Position numbers and translations under genes: made by a program. The notes beneath the pieces were generated by a model that searched no databases, was not told where the DNA came from, and was given only the letters and a program-made list of their open reading frames with translations. Below, one piece after another: positions 1 through 6,407 of a stretch of 9,194 nucleotides of DNA. Source of the stretch: a bacterium (GTDB lineage Bacteria; Blakebacterota; Blakebacteria; Blakebacterales; Blakebacteraceae); contig JALGVQ010000116.1 in NCBI GenBank assembly GCA_025774615.1, forward strand, positions 1 through 9,194. The letters are read 5' to 3'. Each line of letters starts with the position of its first letter. Positions within the stretch are counted from its first letter, which is position 1.

Positions 1-356
1 GCGGCGATCATCTCCTTGGTCGTGGTCTTGCCGTTGCTTCCTGTCACTCCGACCACCGGCAGGCCGAGTCGCCGTCGGTGGTACAGCGCCAGTGACTGCA
101 GGGCATCAAGAGTATCGGGTACCGGTATGAGGGAGAGACCCCTCACCGTTCGTTTCTTCTGCTTCGAGAGCCAGCCCTGTTCCACGACTGCCGCTGTTGC
201 CCCGGCCTCCAGGGCACTGCGGATGAACTCGTGCCCGTCGAACCGTTCACCCCGGAGCGCGACGAAGAGATCGCCCTCATGGATCTTCCGGCTGTCGATA
301 CTGACGCCGGTGAACGTGGCCTCGGCCGGCAATCCTCTGGGCAGATTCAGACTCAC
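1..356 (-). CDS. murF: MurF, UDP-MurNAc-tripeptide:D-Ala-D-Ala ligase (N-terminal part, cut by left edge)
   Basis: MurF adds D-Ala-D-Ala to UDP-MurNAc-tripeptide in the cytoplasm, the last soluble step of the stem peptide. Only the first 118 residues are in the window. Visible are the N-terminal Mur-ligase motif (GVSIDSRK at 17-24, then GDLFVALRGERFDGHEF at 28-44) and the ATP-binding P-loop TGSNGKTTTKEM at 105-116. The GERFDGH stretch and the KEM after the P-loop fit MurF better than MurE, MurC or MurD. The start is a GTG overlapping the murE stop as GTGA, with GGAGGG nine bases upstream. Reading upstream in frame meets a stop at 408-410 with no other usual start codon. The protein therefore begins about ten residues later than E. 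coli MurF relative to the DSRK motif. The 3' end is outside the window. Family assignment is secure. Confidence 0.95.
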   Translation of the reverse strand, partial: MSLNLPRGLPAEATFTGVSIDSRKIHEGDLFVALRGERFDGHEFIRSALEAGATAAVVEQGWLSKQKKRTVRGLSLIPVPDTLDALQSLALYHRRRLGLPVVGVTGSNGKTTTKEMIA

Positions 357-1831
357 GATCCCCTGCCCTCCCCGCGATTTTCGACCGCTTCGGCCACAAC
401 CTCCCGTTCATCGAATCGAAGACGTTCCGATCCAATCAGCTGATACTGTTCGTGTCCCTTGCCTGCCACGAGAATCACATCACCCGGGAGCGCTTCACTG
501 ATCGCCATTGTGATCGCTTTGCGACGATCGGATTCCACCGAGCAGTCGGCCTCCTGCGGCACTCCTGCCATGATCTCGGCGATTATCGTGTCCCGATCTT
601 CGGTGCGTGGATTGTCGCTGGTCACGATGACGCGATCAGCGCCAAGAGCAGCTATACGTCCCATCAGTGGCCGCTTCCCCCGGTCGCGGTCACCACCGCA
701 GCCGAATACGCATATCACCTTTCCTGCTGCCAGTTCCTGGCACGCGGTGAGTGCCACCTTGAGGGCATCAGGCTTGTGGGCATAGTCGAGTACGACCTCG
801 ACTCCATCCGGAGCCGGCAGGCGCTCCATCCGACCCGCAACGTATCCGAGTGTACCCAGTGATGATGCCACCGCCTCAAGCGGTACCCCCGCCATCAATC
901 CCACTCCGGCAGCTACAAGAAGGTTCTGAACATTGAACGCTCCCAGGAGAGGACTCGACACATCGACCGTCCTCTCCTGCCATGAGAGTTCGAAGGTCAG
1001 ACCGTCCCACCCGACCTTCACCTCCGAGGCGGTCAGATCCGCGTTCGGGGAGAGTCCGACCGTGACGACCGGTGGATCGATCGCCGAAGCCAGCCTCGCA
1101 CCGGCGCTGTCATCCACGTTTATAATCGCGACTCCATCGGGTTTCCGGTGGTGCGTGAAGAGCCTGGTCTTCGCCGCCAGGTACTCTTCCATCGTGGGAT
1201 GGAAATCGAGGTGATCCCTGCCGAGGTTCGTAAAACAGGTGATATCGAACCCGAGTCCATCCACCCGTCCCAGAGAGAGCGCGTGGCTGGAAACCTCCAT
1301 GACCGCCGCTGAATCATCCTCCGAGATCATCCTGGCCAGCATTTTCTGGAGGTCTATCGCTTCAGGTGTTGTGTGTGGCGCGTCCTCTTCATGGCCTCCT
1401 ACGCGGTATGAGATCGTGCCGATCGATCCGACCTGTCCCACCTGCGCTTCAAGCAGGGCGCAAATGAGATACATGGTCGTTGTCTTGCCGTTGGTGCCGG
1501 TGATTCCCACCGTGAAGAGCCGCTCTCCCGGATTGCCCCAGAACGCAGCAGCAAGAGGACCCATGGCTTTGCGCGTATTGTCCGTTACAACCTGCGGCAG
1601 ATCTGATCCCGTCCGCTCCTCCACAAGGGTTGCCGCCGCACCCGCGGCGGCGGCCTCTCCTACGTGGCTGTGGCCATCGGAGGAGAATCCGCGCACTGCG
1701 ATGAAGAGGTCACCCGGCACTACCCGGCGGCTGTCATATGCCAGGCCGGTTATTTCGAGGCCCCTGAACGATTCCCAGCCCTCAGTACGACTGGAGAGAC
1801 CGGCAAATTCCAGGAGTGTTTCGAGCCTCAT
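353..1831 (-). CDS. murE: MurE, UDP-MurNAc-L-Ala-D-Glu:meso-diaminopimelate ligase
   Basis: This cytoplasmic ligase adds the third residue of the peptidoglycan stem peptide. The 492-residue length is normal. The N-terminal domain carries AYDSRRVVPGDLF at 31-43. The central ATPase domain has the P-loop TGTNGKTTT at 111-119, HTTPEA at 153-158, MEVSSHAL at 178-185, NLGRDHLDFH at 202-211 and the lysine normally carbamylated, K221 in YLAAKTRLF. The C-terminal domain has DYAHKPDAL at 349-357, GCGGDRDRGKRP at 377-388, DNPR at 406-409 and GKGHEQYQ at 457-464. DNPR is the known signature of enzymes using meso-diaminopimelate rather than lysine, so a mDAP-type wall is inferred. The ATG overlaps the ftsI stop by four bases, with GGGAG seven bases upstream. 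Its own stop overlaps the murF GTG. No key residue is missing. Confidence 0.97.
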   Translation of the reverse strand: MRLETLLEFAGLSSRTEGWESFRGLEITGLAYDSRRVVPGDLFIAVRGFSSDGHSHVGEAAAAGAAATLVEERTGSDLPQVVTDNTRKAMGPLAAAFWGNPGERLFTVGITGTNGKTTTMYLICALLEAQVGQVGSIGTISYRVGGHEEDAPHTTPEAIDLQKMLARMISEDDSAAVMEVSSHALSLGRVDGLGFDITCFTNLGRDHLDFHPTMEEYLAAKTRLFTHHRKPDGVAIINVDDSAGARLASAIDPPVVTVGLSPNADLTASEVKVGWDGLTFELSWQERTVDVSSPLLGAFNVQNLLVAAGVGLMAGVPLEAVASSLGTLGYVAGRMERLPAPDGVEVVLDYAHKPDALKVALTACQELAAGKVICVFGCGGDRDRGKRPLMGRIAALGADRVIVTSDNPRTEDRDTIIAEIMAGVPQEADCSVESDRRKAITMAISEALPGDVILVAGKGHEQYQLIGSERLRFDEREVVAEAVENRGEGRGS

Positions 1832-3933
1832 CTGCCACTCCCTGAGTTGAGCCCGGCAACCACCCTCAGGTCGGTTCCCCTGTTCACCAGGGTGCCTGCC
1901 CGCGGGTTCTGGTTCCGCACGAGACCGCTGCCTTCAACGCTCAACACCAGTCCAAGTGTGGATGCTTCTGCCGCAGCCTCCCTGAGACTGCGCCCCCTCA
2001 GATCGGGGACGATCACCTGAGAGACCGATTCGGTGATGCCGGGAGCTTCGAGATGGAGGACTACCACCACTCCTTCTTCTACCTGACTGAGTGGCTCTGG
2101 TTCCTGTGAGAGTACCGTGTGCCCTTCTCCCACAAAGCGCATACGGAGTCCCCGCTGATTCAGTGCCTTTCCGGCCTCAGCTGCCGGCCAGCGACGGAGG
2201 TCGGGTACGACCGGCGCGGGACGCTCAACCACCTGGTGGATCGAGGATTGGAATCCCCTCAGTGGATTCTGCGGGTGACAGATGAGTCGCTGGATGGTGC
2301 TGGCAAAAATCGGTGCCGCCACCTCGCTTGCGTAGTACCTGTTCGCCGGCTCATCCACAATCACCAGAAGAAGGAATTTCGGATCGTCAGCTGGAAGGAA
2401 CCCGCAGAAGCTGGAGATATACTGACCGGCCTCGTACCCGGAGGGGCCCGCCTTTCTGGCGGTACCTGTCTTGCCGGCGATCTGCAGTCCTGGAACACGA
2501 GCCTGCTTACCGGTGCCGCCTGATACCGCATCCCTCAGAAAGCCCCTCAGCAGGAGTGATGTCTCCTCATGCATGACCCGTCGGACAACCTGGGTACCAC
2601 CAGCCGAATGCCATCTGCCCTTTTCATCCCTTACCGCATCGACCAGCCATGGTTGCAGCAGGCGTCCCCCGTTGGCGACTGCCGCGTAGGCCGCTGCTAT
2701 CTGGAGCGCGGTGACGGAGATCCCGTACCCGATCGAGAGACTTTCCAGCGCGGGGCCGTACCAGTCCGGCAATTTCCGGAGCACACCTGATGCCTCACCA
2801 GGCAGACCGAGTCCCGTCACCTGGCCGAATCCGAAGTCTCGCGCGTACCGGTAGAGCCGGTTTTCTCCGACATGGCGGGCGATCTTCACGGTTCCCACAT
2901 TGCTCGAAAATTGCAGCACCTCGCCCAGGCTCATCCTTCCGTGCGCATGCACATCACGGATCTCCGAACCGACCACCTGGATCACTCCGTTCCCGCCATC
3001 GATCGTGTCAGCCGGAGTGTAACGGCCTGCGTCAAGAGCTGCGGTGAAGGTCACCAGCTTCAGGACCGAGCCGGGTTCGAAGGGATCGGTGATCGCGCGA
3101 TTCCGCCGCTGCGAAGGATCGACATCATCGGGAGCATTCGGATCGAAGGTCGGCCATCCGGCCATTGCCAGGATCGCTCCCGTTTCCGGATCGAGTGCCA
3201 CGGCGATTCCAGCCGCCGCTTCCGATGATTCGACTCCGCGGGCGAGTTCCTCTTCCAGAACTTCCTGGATCACCGCATCGAGAGTGAGGCGCAGGTCCAT
3301 TCCCGATACTGGTTCCTCCCGGGCAGCATCTCTGCCGGGGATCGACGCGCCAAGCGCGTCGACCTGCTGAACGATACGCCCTGCCCTGCCGCTCAGGACA
3401 TTGTCGTAATCCAGCTCGAGTCCCTCGAGCCCTACACCATCGATACCGGTATACCCGAGCACACTCGAGGCCATCCTCCGCTGCGGATAGGTCCGCCGAT
3501 ATGCCTCGGTGATATCGAGACCGCCAGGCAGTTCATGCGAGGGGGGGGGCTCTTCCAGAAGGTAGATTCTTCGCGCAGCATAGAAGTAGCCCTGGTGATC
3601 TGCGATCTCTGCGAGCCACTCTTCATCTGTTCTTCCCACGAGGGTTGTCAGTCCCCGGGCCACTGCTGCCGCGTCAGTCACGTACTTCGGGTGAACACCG
3701 ACGGTATGGAGGAGTCTGTCGACCGCGAGAAGTCGTCCTTCCCGGTCGAGTATCTCTCCACGCCGGGGCTGAAGGACCTGTTCCTGGAGATGCTGGCGAC
3801 GTGCCTTTTCGTGATATGACGCACTACGAAGGAGCTGGATGTCAGTCAGTCGATAAACACAAATGGCCCATCCTGCCACGAACAGGAGGGCCAGGAGCCG
3901 GAGGCGTCCAGAGTGAAGAGGAGCCCCAATCAT
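1828..3933 (-). CDS. ftsI: FtsI-type class B penicillin-binding protein (septal transpeptidase) with two PASTA domains
   Basis: This is the septal peptidoglycan D,D-transpeptidase, anchored in the inner membrane and acting in the periplasm with FtsW and FtsL. Of 701 residues, a single membrane helix lies at about 11-29. The PBP dimerisation domain covers about 55-200 (RRGEILDREGRLLA at 58-70). The transpeptidase domain covers about 240-550, with SVLK at 289-292 (catalytic S289), SSN at 343-345 and KTGT at 488-491. All three active-site motifs are intact. Two PASTA domains follow (about 575-630 and 638-695, each opening with VPDLR), so the protein is longer than E. coli FtsI and has the architecture of PBP2x or SpoVD. 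The ATG overlaps the ftsL stop as ATGA, and the stop overlaps murE. No standard GGAGG precedes the start; a G10 run ending seven bases upstream may serve. A C9 run encodes the proline triplet at 129-131. Confidence 0.96.
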   Translation of the reverse strand: MIGAPLHSGRLRLLALLFVAGWAICVYRLTDIQLLRSASYHEKARRQHLQEQVLQPRRGEILDREGRLLAVDRLLHTVGVHPKYVTDAAAVARGLTTLVGRTDEEWLAEIADHQGYFYAARRIYLLEEPPPSHELPGGLDITEAYRRTYPQRRMASSVLGYTGIDGVGLEGLELDYDNVLSGRAGRIVQQVDALGASIPGRDAAREEPVSGMDLRLTLDAVIQEVLEEELARGVESSEAAAGIAVALDPETGAILAMAGWPTFDPNAPDDVDPSQRRNRAITDPFEPGSVLKLVTFTAALDAGRYTPADTIDGGNGVIQVVGSEIRDVHAHGRMSLGEVLQFSSNVGTVKIARHVGENRLYRYARDFGFGQVTGLGLPGEASGVLRKLPDWYGPALESLSIGYGISVTALQIAAAYAAVANGGRLLQPWLVDAVRDEKGRWHSAGGTQVVRRVMHEETSLLLRGFLRDAVSGGTGKQARVPGLQIAGKTGTARKAGPSGYEAGQYISSFCGFLPADDPKFLLLVIVDEPANRYYASEVAAPIFASTIQRLICHPQNPLRGFQSSIHQVVERPAPVVPDLRRWPAAEAGKALNQRGLRMRFVGEGHTVLSQEPEPLSQVEEGVVVVLHLEAPGITESVSQVIVPDLRGRSLREAAAEASTLGLVLSVEGSGLVRNQNPRAGTLVNRGTDLRVVAGLNSGSGR
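3541..3549. repeat. Nine-base G/C homopolymer inside ftsI
   Basis: Nine G on the plus strand (C9 in the coding strand) encode three consecutive proline codons at ftsI residues 129-131, between two glutamates and SHE. The reading frame is open on both sides, so the length shown is a functional one. Slippage by one base would shift the frame well before the catalytic domain. Confidence 0.9.
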
Positions 3934-4400
3934 GGGACTGCCCCCCCCCCGGAGGAATCAGCGGCAGCAGGTTCTCCGGCGCGGGCGGATGGGTAGAGTT
4001 GCCGTTCGATTCCTTCAACAGTCATGGCGAACGCGTTTTCCAGATAGATCCGAAGTGATCTCCCCTTTCTGATGGCCGCGGGCAGGACTGCCAGCACCTC
4101 GGTCTGTCCGAGAGGAAATTCCATGTCGAGACGCTGACGCGCCAGTTCGACTACCCGTTCTCCTCTTCTCTCTTCGAGTACTTCCAGTTCGAGTCGATCA
4201 ACAACCCGCTGGATCGCTTTGAACTCCTGCTGGAGGGACTCTACCTGGCCGGCGAGATAGAGGGTCCGGTTCATCCCGCCCAGGTAGAGCAGACACCAGG
4301 CGAATCCCAGGGCTGTCAGCAGCCCCATCCTGCTGCCGGAGAACCGGGTGGGTCTCTCCGGTTTCTTCCGGTGGTTCTTCCGGTTCGTATTCCTGCTCAC
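3930..4400 (-). CDS. ftsL: FtsL-like cell division protein
   Basis: FtsL is a bitopic inner-membrane protein that, with FtsB/DivIC and FtsQ, activates FtsWI at the septum. The 156 residues show a basic cytoplasmic N-terminus (1-24, rich in R and K), one membrane helix at about 25-43, and a predicted periplasmic coiled coil at about 51-92. The FtsL-typical stretch ELARQRLDMEFPLGQTEVL follows at 85-103. Sequence similarity in this family is low; identity rests on this architecture and on the position between rsmH and ftsI. The start is the GTG overlapping the rsmH stop (GTGA), with a GGGAGAGG region upstream. The same frame stays open further upstream, but that part lies inside rsmH. The tail after about residue 110 is longer than in most FtsL proteins and ends in a low-complexity SSGGGAVP coded by a G10 run. 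It overlaps ftsI by four bases. Confidence 0.88.
   Translation of the reverse strand: MSRNTNRKNHRKKPERPTRFSGSRMGLLTALGFAWCLLYLGGMNRTLYLAGQVESLQQEFKAIQRVVDRLELEVLEERRGERVVELARQRLDMEFPLGQTEVLAVLPAAIRKGRSLRIYLENAFAMTVEGIERQLYPSARAGEPAAADSSGGGAVP
3941..3950. repeat. Ten-base G/C homopolymer at the ftsL/ftsI junction
   Basis: Ten C on the plus strand (G10 in the coding strand) lie in the last codons of ftsL (glycines 151-153) and end seven bases before the ftsI ATG. A run of G can pair with the CCUCC of 16S rRNA with one G-U pair, so this tract may act as the ftsI ribosome-binding site; no other candidate is near. It is also a slippage-prone sequence. Confidence 0.9.
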
Positions 4401-5374
4401 TCTGCCCTCTCCCTGGCCAGTCGTTCCGCTACCCTCAACCGCGCGCTCCGTGCCCTGGGATTCCGGGAGATCTCCTCCTGGGACACCTTCACGGCCTTGC
4501 GCGTCAGGACCTCCACCAGCGCCTCGGCACCGCAGGCACACACAGGGAAGCCGGGAGGACATGTGCAGGCCCCGGCCTGCATCCGGAAGAACTCCTTGAC
4601 GATCCGATCCTCCAGAGAGTGATAAGCGATGACCACCAGCCTGCCTCCCGGTCGCAGCACATCGATCGAACCTGCCAGTGCCTGCTCGAGCTGACCCAGT
4701 TCATCGTTGACCGCGATCCTCAGCGCCTGAAAGACCTGACTCAGGACCTTCATGTGACGATGGGGCGGCGTACCTGCCTCGACTACTCTTCGCAGGTCGC
4801 CACTCCGTTCAAGGGGCGCCTCCATTCTGGTCTTCACGATCCTTCGTGCCAGACCACGCGCGTCCCTGACCTCTCCGTACTCGCGGAGTATCCGCCCGAG
4901 TTCTTCTTCCGACTCATCCGCGATCAGATCAGCCGCGGTCATCGGAAGATCGGGATCCATCCTCATGTCGAGCGGGGCATCCGCCCGGTACGTGAATCCC
5001 CGCTCCGGTTCATCCAGCTGGAACGAGGAGACCCCCAGATCGAGCAGGATCCCGTCGAGGGGGAGCATTCCCTCCTCTTCGGTGAATCGCGCGAGATCGG
5101 CGAACGGTCCCTGTCTCAGCACCACCCGTTTCCCATCCCCGATCCTGCCCGCAGTCTCTTTCAAAGCTTCAGGATCCCGGTCGATAGCCAGGATCTCCGC
5201 GCCTTCCTCCAGAACATCCAAAAGGACCGCCAGGTGGCCTCCGCCGCCGACAGTCCCGTCGAGATACCTTCCATCGGCCCTTGTTACGAGCCATTCGATG
5301 GCCGTTTCGGCCAATACCGGAGAGTGATACACCCTGAAATGGCACAGCCTCTGCGCCTGCGACACAGAGGCCAT
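4397..5374 (-). CDS. rsmH: RsmH (MraW), 16S rRNA (cytosine-1402-N4)-methyltransferase
   Basis: RsmH uses S-adenosylmethionine to methylate N4 of C1402 in 16S rRNA, in the ribosomal decoding centre; the gene is a standard dcw member. The 325 residues include the SAM-binding DGTVGGGGH at 39-47, AIDRDPEAL at 63-71, DLGVSSFQLD at 112-121, GFTYRADAPLDMRMD at 126-140, FQALRIAVNDELGQLE at 215-230, AYHSLEDR at 250-257, a cysteine cluster CTCPPGFPVCACG at 270-282, and SRNPRARSARLR at 303-314. These are the family's hallmark blocks, in the right order. The chosen ATG has AGGGA six bases upstream and lies 13 bases after the STAS gene stop. A later in-frame GTG (residue 15, just before HSPVL) is possible but has no good ribosome-binding site. 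The end overlaps the ftsL GTG by four bases. Confidence 0.97.
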   Translation of the reverse strand: MASVSQAQRLCHFRVYHSPVLAETAIEWLVTRADGRYLDGTVGGGGHLAVLLDVLEEGAEILAIDRDPEALKETAGRIGDGKRVVLRQGPFADLARFTEEEGMLPLDGILLDLGVSSFQLDEPERGFTYRADAPLDMRMDPDLPMTAADLIADESEEELGRILREYGEVRDARGLARRIVKTRMEAPLERSGDLRRVVEAGTPPHRHMKVLSQVFQALRIAVNDELGQLEQALAGSIDVLRPGGRLVVIAYHSLEDRIVKEFFRMQAGACTCPPGFPVCACGAEALVEVLTRKAVKVSQEEISRNPRARSARLRVAERLARERAE

Positions 5375-5387
5375 GCAGATTCCCTGC

Positions 5388-5738
5388 TCAGGCGATCTGC
5401 TGAACGCCGAAGCTGGCCAGGGCCTCCCGGGGAGTTTCGTAGATATCGATGAGCCGATCGGCTCCTACGAACTGGAAAGCGTCAGCAACCGTGCCATGCA
5501 GACCGGTGACCTTCACTTCTCCTCCGGCACCGCGGAATCTGAAGGCCCGCTCACTGAGCAGGCCAACACCGCGGTAATTGATGTCTCCGACTCCCTCGAA
5601 ATCGAGGATCATTCTGCGGACATGATTCTCCTGGTGGCGCTGCAGAAGGTTGTCGAGATCGACCATTGCCATCGCAGTGATCTCCCCCTCCAGGTGAAGA
5701 ATCCTGATGCCGCGGATCTCTTCCTCATTACTCGTCAT
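5388..5738 (-). CDS. STAS-domain protein, anti-sigma-factor-antagonist-like, inside the dcw operon
   Basis: This small single-domain protein (116 residues from this ATG; 118 from a GTG at 5744) has the STAS fold pattern: IRILHLEGEIT near the N-terminus, VRRMILDFEGVGDINYRGVGLL in the middle, GGEVKVTGLHGTVADAFQFVG, and EALASF near the end. STAS proteins such as SpoIIAA and RsbV bind anti-sigma kinases in the cytoplasm and are controlled by phosphorylation of a serine in a DSSG-like motif. Here the equivalent reads NYRG (56-59 in the longer numbering), so that serine is absent and phospho-switching at this site cannot occur. The ATG is preferred because AAAGG lies nine bases upstream; the GTG would have it only three bases away. 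The gene sits 24 bases after mraZ and 13 before rsmH, so it should be co-transcribed with the division genes. Partner and function are unknown; a role in division or envelope control is only inference. Confidence 0.88.
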   Translation of the reverse strand: MTSNEEEIRGIRILHLEGEITAMAMVDLDNLLQRHQENHVRRMILDFEGVGDINYRGVGLLSERAFRFRGAGGEVKVTGLHGTVADAFQFVGADRLIDIYETPREALASFGVQQIA

Positions 5739-5762
5739 GGACACCTGCCTTTACCGAACGGG

Positions 5763-6203
5763 TCAGAACAGCACATCCTCTGCCAGTTTTTCGAACTCAT
5801 CCTCCATGTCGGCGGTATACGCCGCGAACATCCCGGGATCCCAGATCTCGATGTGATCGAGCATGCCATTGATCACGACATCCTTGTCGAGCCTTGCCCA
5901 CTTCGTCAGGTTGGGTGGGAGCATGATCCGGCCCTGCTTGTCACAAACGGCATACGTGGCACTCGATGCGAACATCCGTACCCACTTGCGGGATCTCTCA
6001 TCAGACATCGGCTGGTCGCGCAGGATCGAAGCTTTCTGCTCCCAACGATCTATGGGGTAGACGAAGAGGCACTTGTCGTGACCAATAGTCACAACGAAGG
6101 TCTCCTTCGTCTCGGGCATGAGTTCCCGCCGGAATTTGGCTGGAACACTGACGCGCCCCTTCTCGTCGAGGGAGTAGTTATATTGTCCAAGGAAATCGGG
6201 CAT
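5763..6203 (-). CDS. mraZ: MraZ transcriptional regulator of the dcw cluster
   Basis: MraZ is an AbrB/SpoVT-type DNA-binding protein, usually the first gene of the dcw cluster, which in E. coli represses its own operon by binding TGGGN repeats. The 146 residues match the family length (E. coli 152). Both swapped-hairpin domains carry the signature: DEKGRVSVPAKFR at 13-25 and DKQGRIMLPPNL at 88-99. The ATG has AGGAG four bases upstream. The promoter side of the gene holds three TGGGN-like boxes at 10-bp spacing, consistent with autorepression. The next gene, a STAS protein, begins 24 bases downstream in the same direction. No residue of the signature motifs is missing. Confidence 0.97.
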   Translation of the reverse strand: MPDFLGQYNYSLDEKGRVSVPAKFRRELMPETKETFVVTIGHDKCLFVYPIDRWEQKASILRDQPMSDERSRKWVRMFASSATYAVCDKQGRIMLPPNLTKWARLDKDVVINGMLDHIEIWDPGMFAAYTADMEDEFEKLAEDVLF

Positions 6204-6238
6204 TCGGCTCCTGTGCCTTATCAGTGATCATGGGCATT

Positions 6239-6263
6239 TCCCACAATTACCCATTTTTTACCA
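6239..6263 (-). promoter_or_regulatory. MraZ operator: three boxes at 10-bp period
   Basis: Read on the minus strand, the boxes are TGGTA (6263-6259), TGGGT (6253-6249) and TGGGA (6243-6239), each separated by exactly five bases. This is the known MraZ site architecture (TGGGN repeats with 5-bp spacers). The first box has one mismatch. An inverted TGGGC lies at 6231-6235 on the plus strand. The sites lie 36-60 bases before the mraZ start, just downstream of the promoter candidate, a position suited to repression. Confidence 0.8.
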
Positions 6264-6272
6264 CTGCGGCAC

Positions 6273-6302
6273 AGGTTAGGTGCGAAATGCAATGAGCGTC
6301 AA
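6273..6302 (-). promoter_or_regulatory. Candidate sigma70-type promoter for the mraZ (dcw) operon
   Basis: On the minus strand, TTGACG (6302-6297) is a 5-of-6 match to the -35 hexamer. After 18 bases comes TAACCT (6278-6273), a weak -10 matching only at the first, second and last positions. An AT-rich block at 6330-6303 directly upstream resembles an UP element. The predicted start site near 6266 would place the MraZ boxes within the first 30 transcribed bases and give a leader of about 60 bases. The weak -10 limits confidence. Confidence 0.5.
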
Positions 6303-6360
6303 GTAGAAATCATAATCTTTTTATTTATCGTACAGGACCACTCTACGCACCGTTTACCGT

Positions 6361-6405
6361 TCATATAGGTGTAATAACATACAAATAACTACAATTGAGT
6401 CGCAT
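6361..6405 (-). CDS. Possible 14-residue small ORF with a strong Shine-Dalgarno
   Basis: The ORF runs from an ATG at 6405-6403 to a TGA at 6363-6361 and would encode MRLNCSYLYVITPI. It is preceded by a perfect AGGAGG (6416-6411) with a five-base spacer, a better ribosome-binding site than most genes in the window have. The peptide is short and hydrophobic, with two tyrosines. It lies between the upstream gene and the mraZ promoter candidate, so it would be translated only from RNA started further upstream. It could be a leader peptide, a small protein or chance; nothing in its composition suggests a classical attenuation peptide. Its ribosome-binding site falls within an inverted repeat. Confidence 0.3.
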   Translation of the reverse strand: MRLNCSYLYVITPI

Positions 6406-6407
6406 TT

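Noticed and set aside
1239-2020. Plus-strand open frames of 118-203 codons opposite murE and ftsI
   Set aside because: They are shadows of the coding strand, with no ribosome-binding site or domain that would support them.
3541-3950. The G/C homopolymers as a classical phase-variation switch
   Set aside because: They lie in genes expected to be essential for division, where an off state would be lethal; I keep only tuning and slippage as possibilities.
4401-4562. N-terminal extension of ftsL into rsmH (210-codon frame)
   Set aside because: It lies inside the conserved C-terminal part of rsmH. The GTG overlapping the rsmH stop gives a normal FtsL N-terminus and fits the pattern of 4-base overlaps.
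4619-5452. A 277-codon plus-strand open frame opposite rsmH
   Set aside because: RsmH on the minus strand carries all family motifs; the plus frame has none.
5763-6203. Reading mraZ as an AbrB-type antitoxin
   Set aside because: There are two MraZ domains at full family length, the gene sits at the head of a dcw cluster, and no toxin gene is adjacent.
5373-6227. A 284-codon plus-strand open frame opposite mraZ and the STAS gene
   Set aside because: It is fully antisense to two genes with clear family motifs. Its translation has no recognisable domain, and it reflects high-GC codon bias on the opposite strand.
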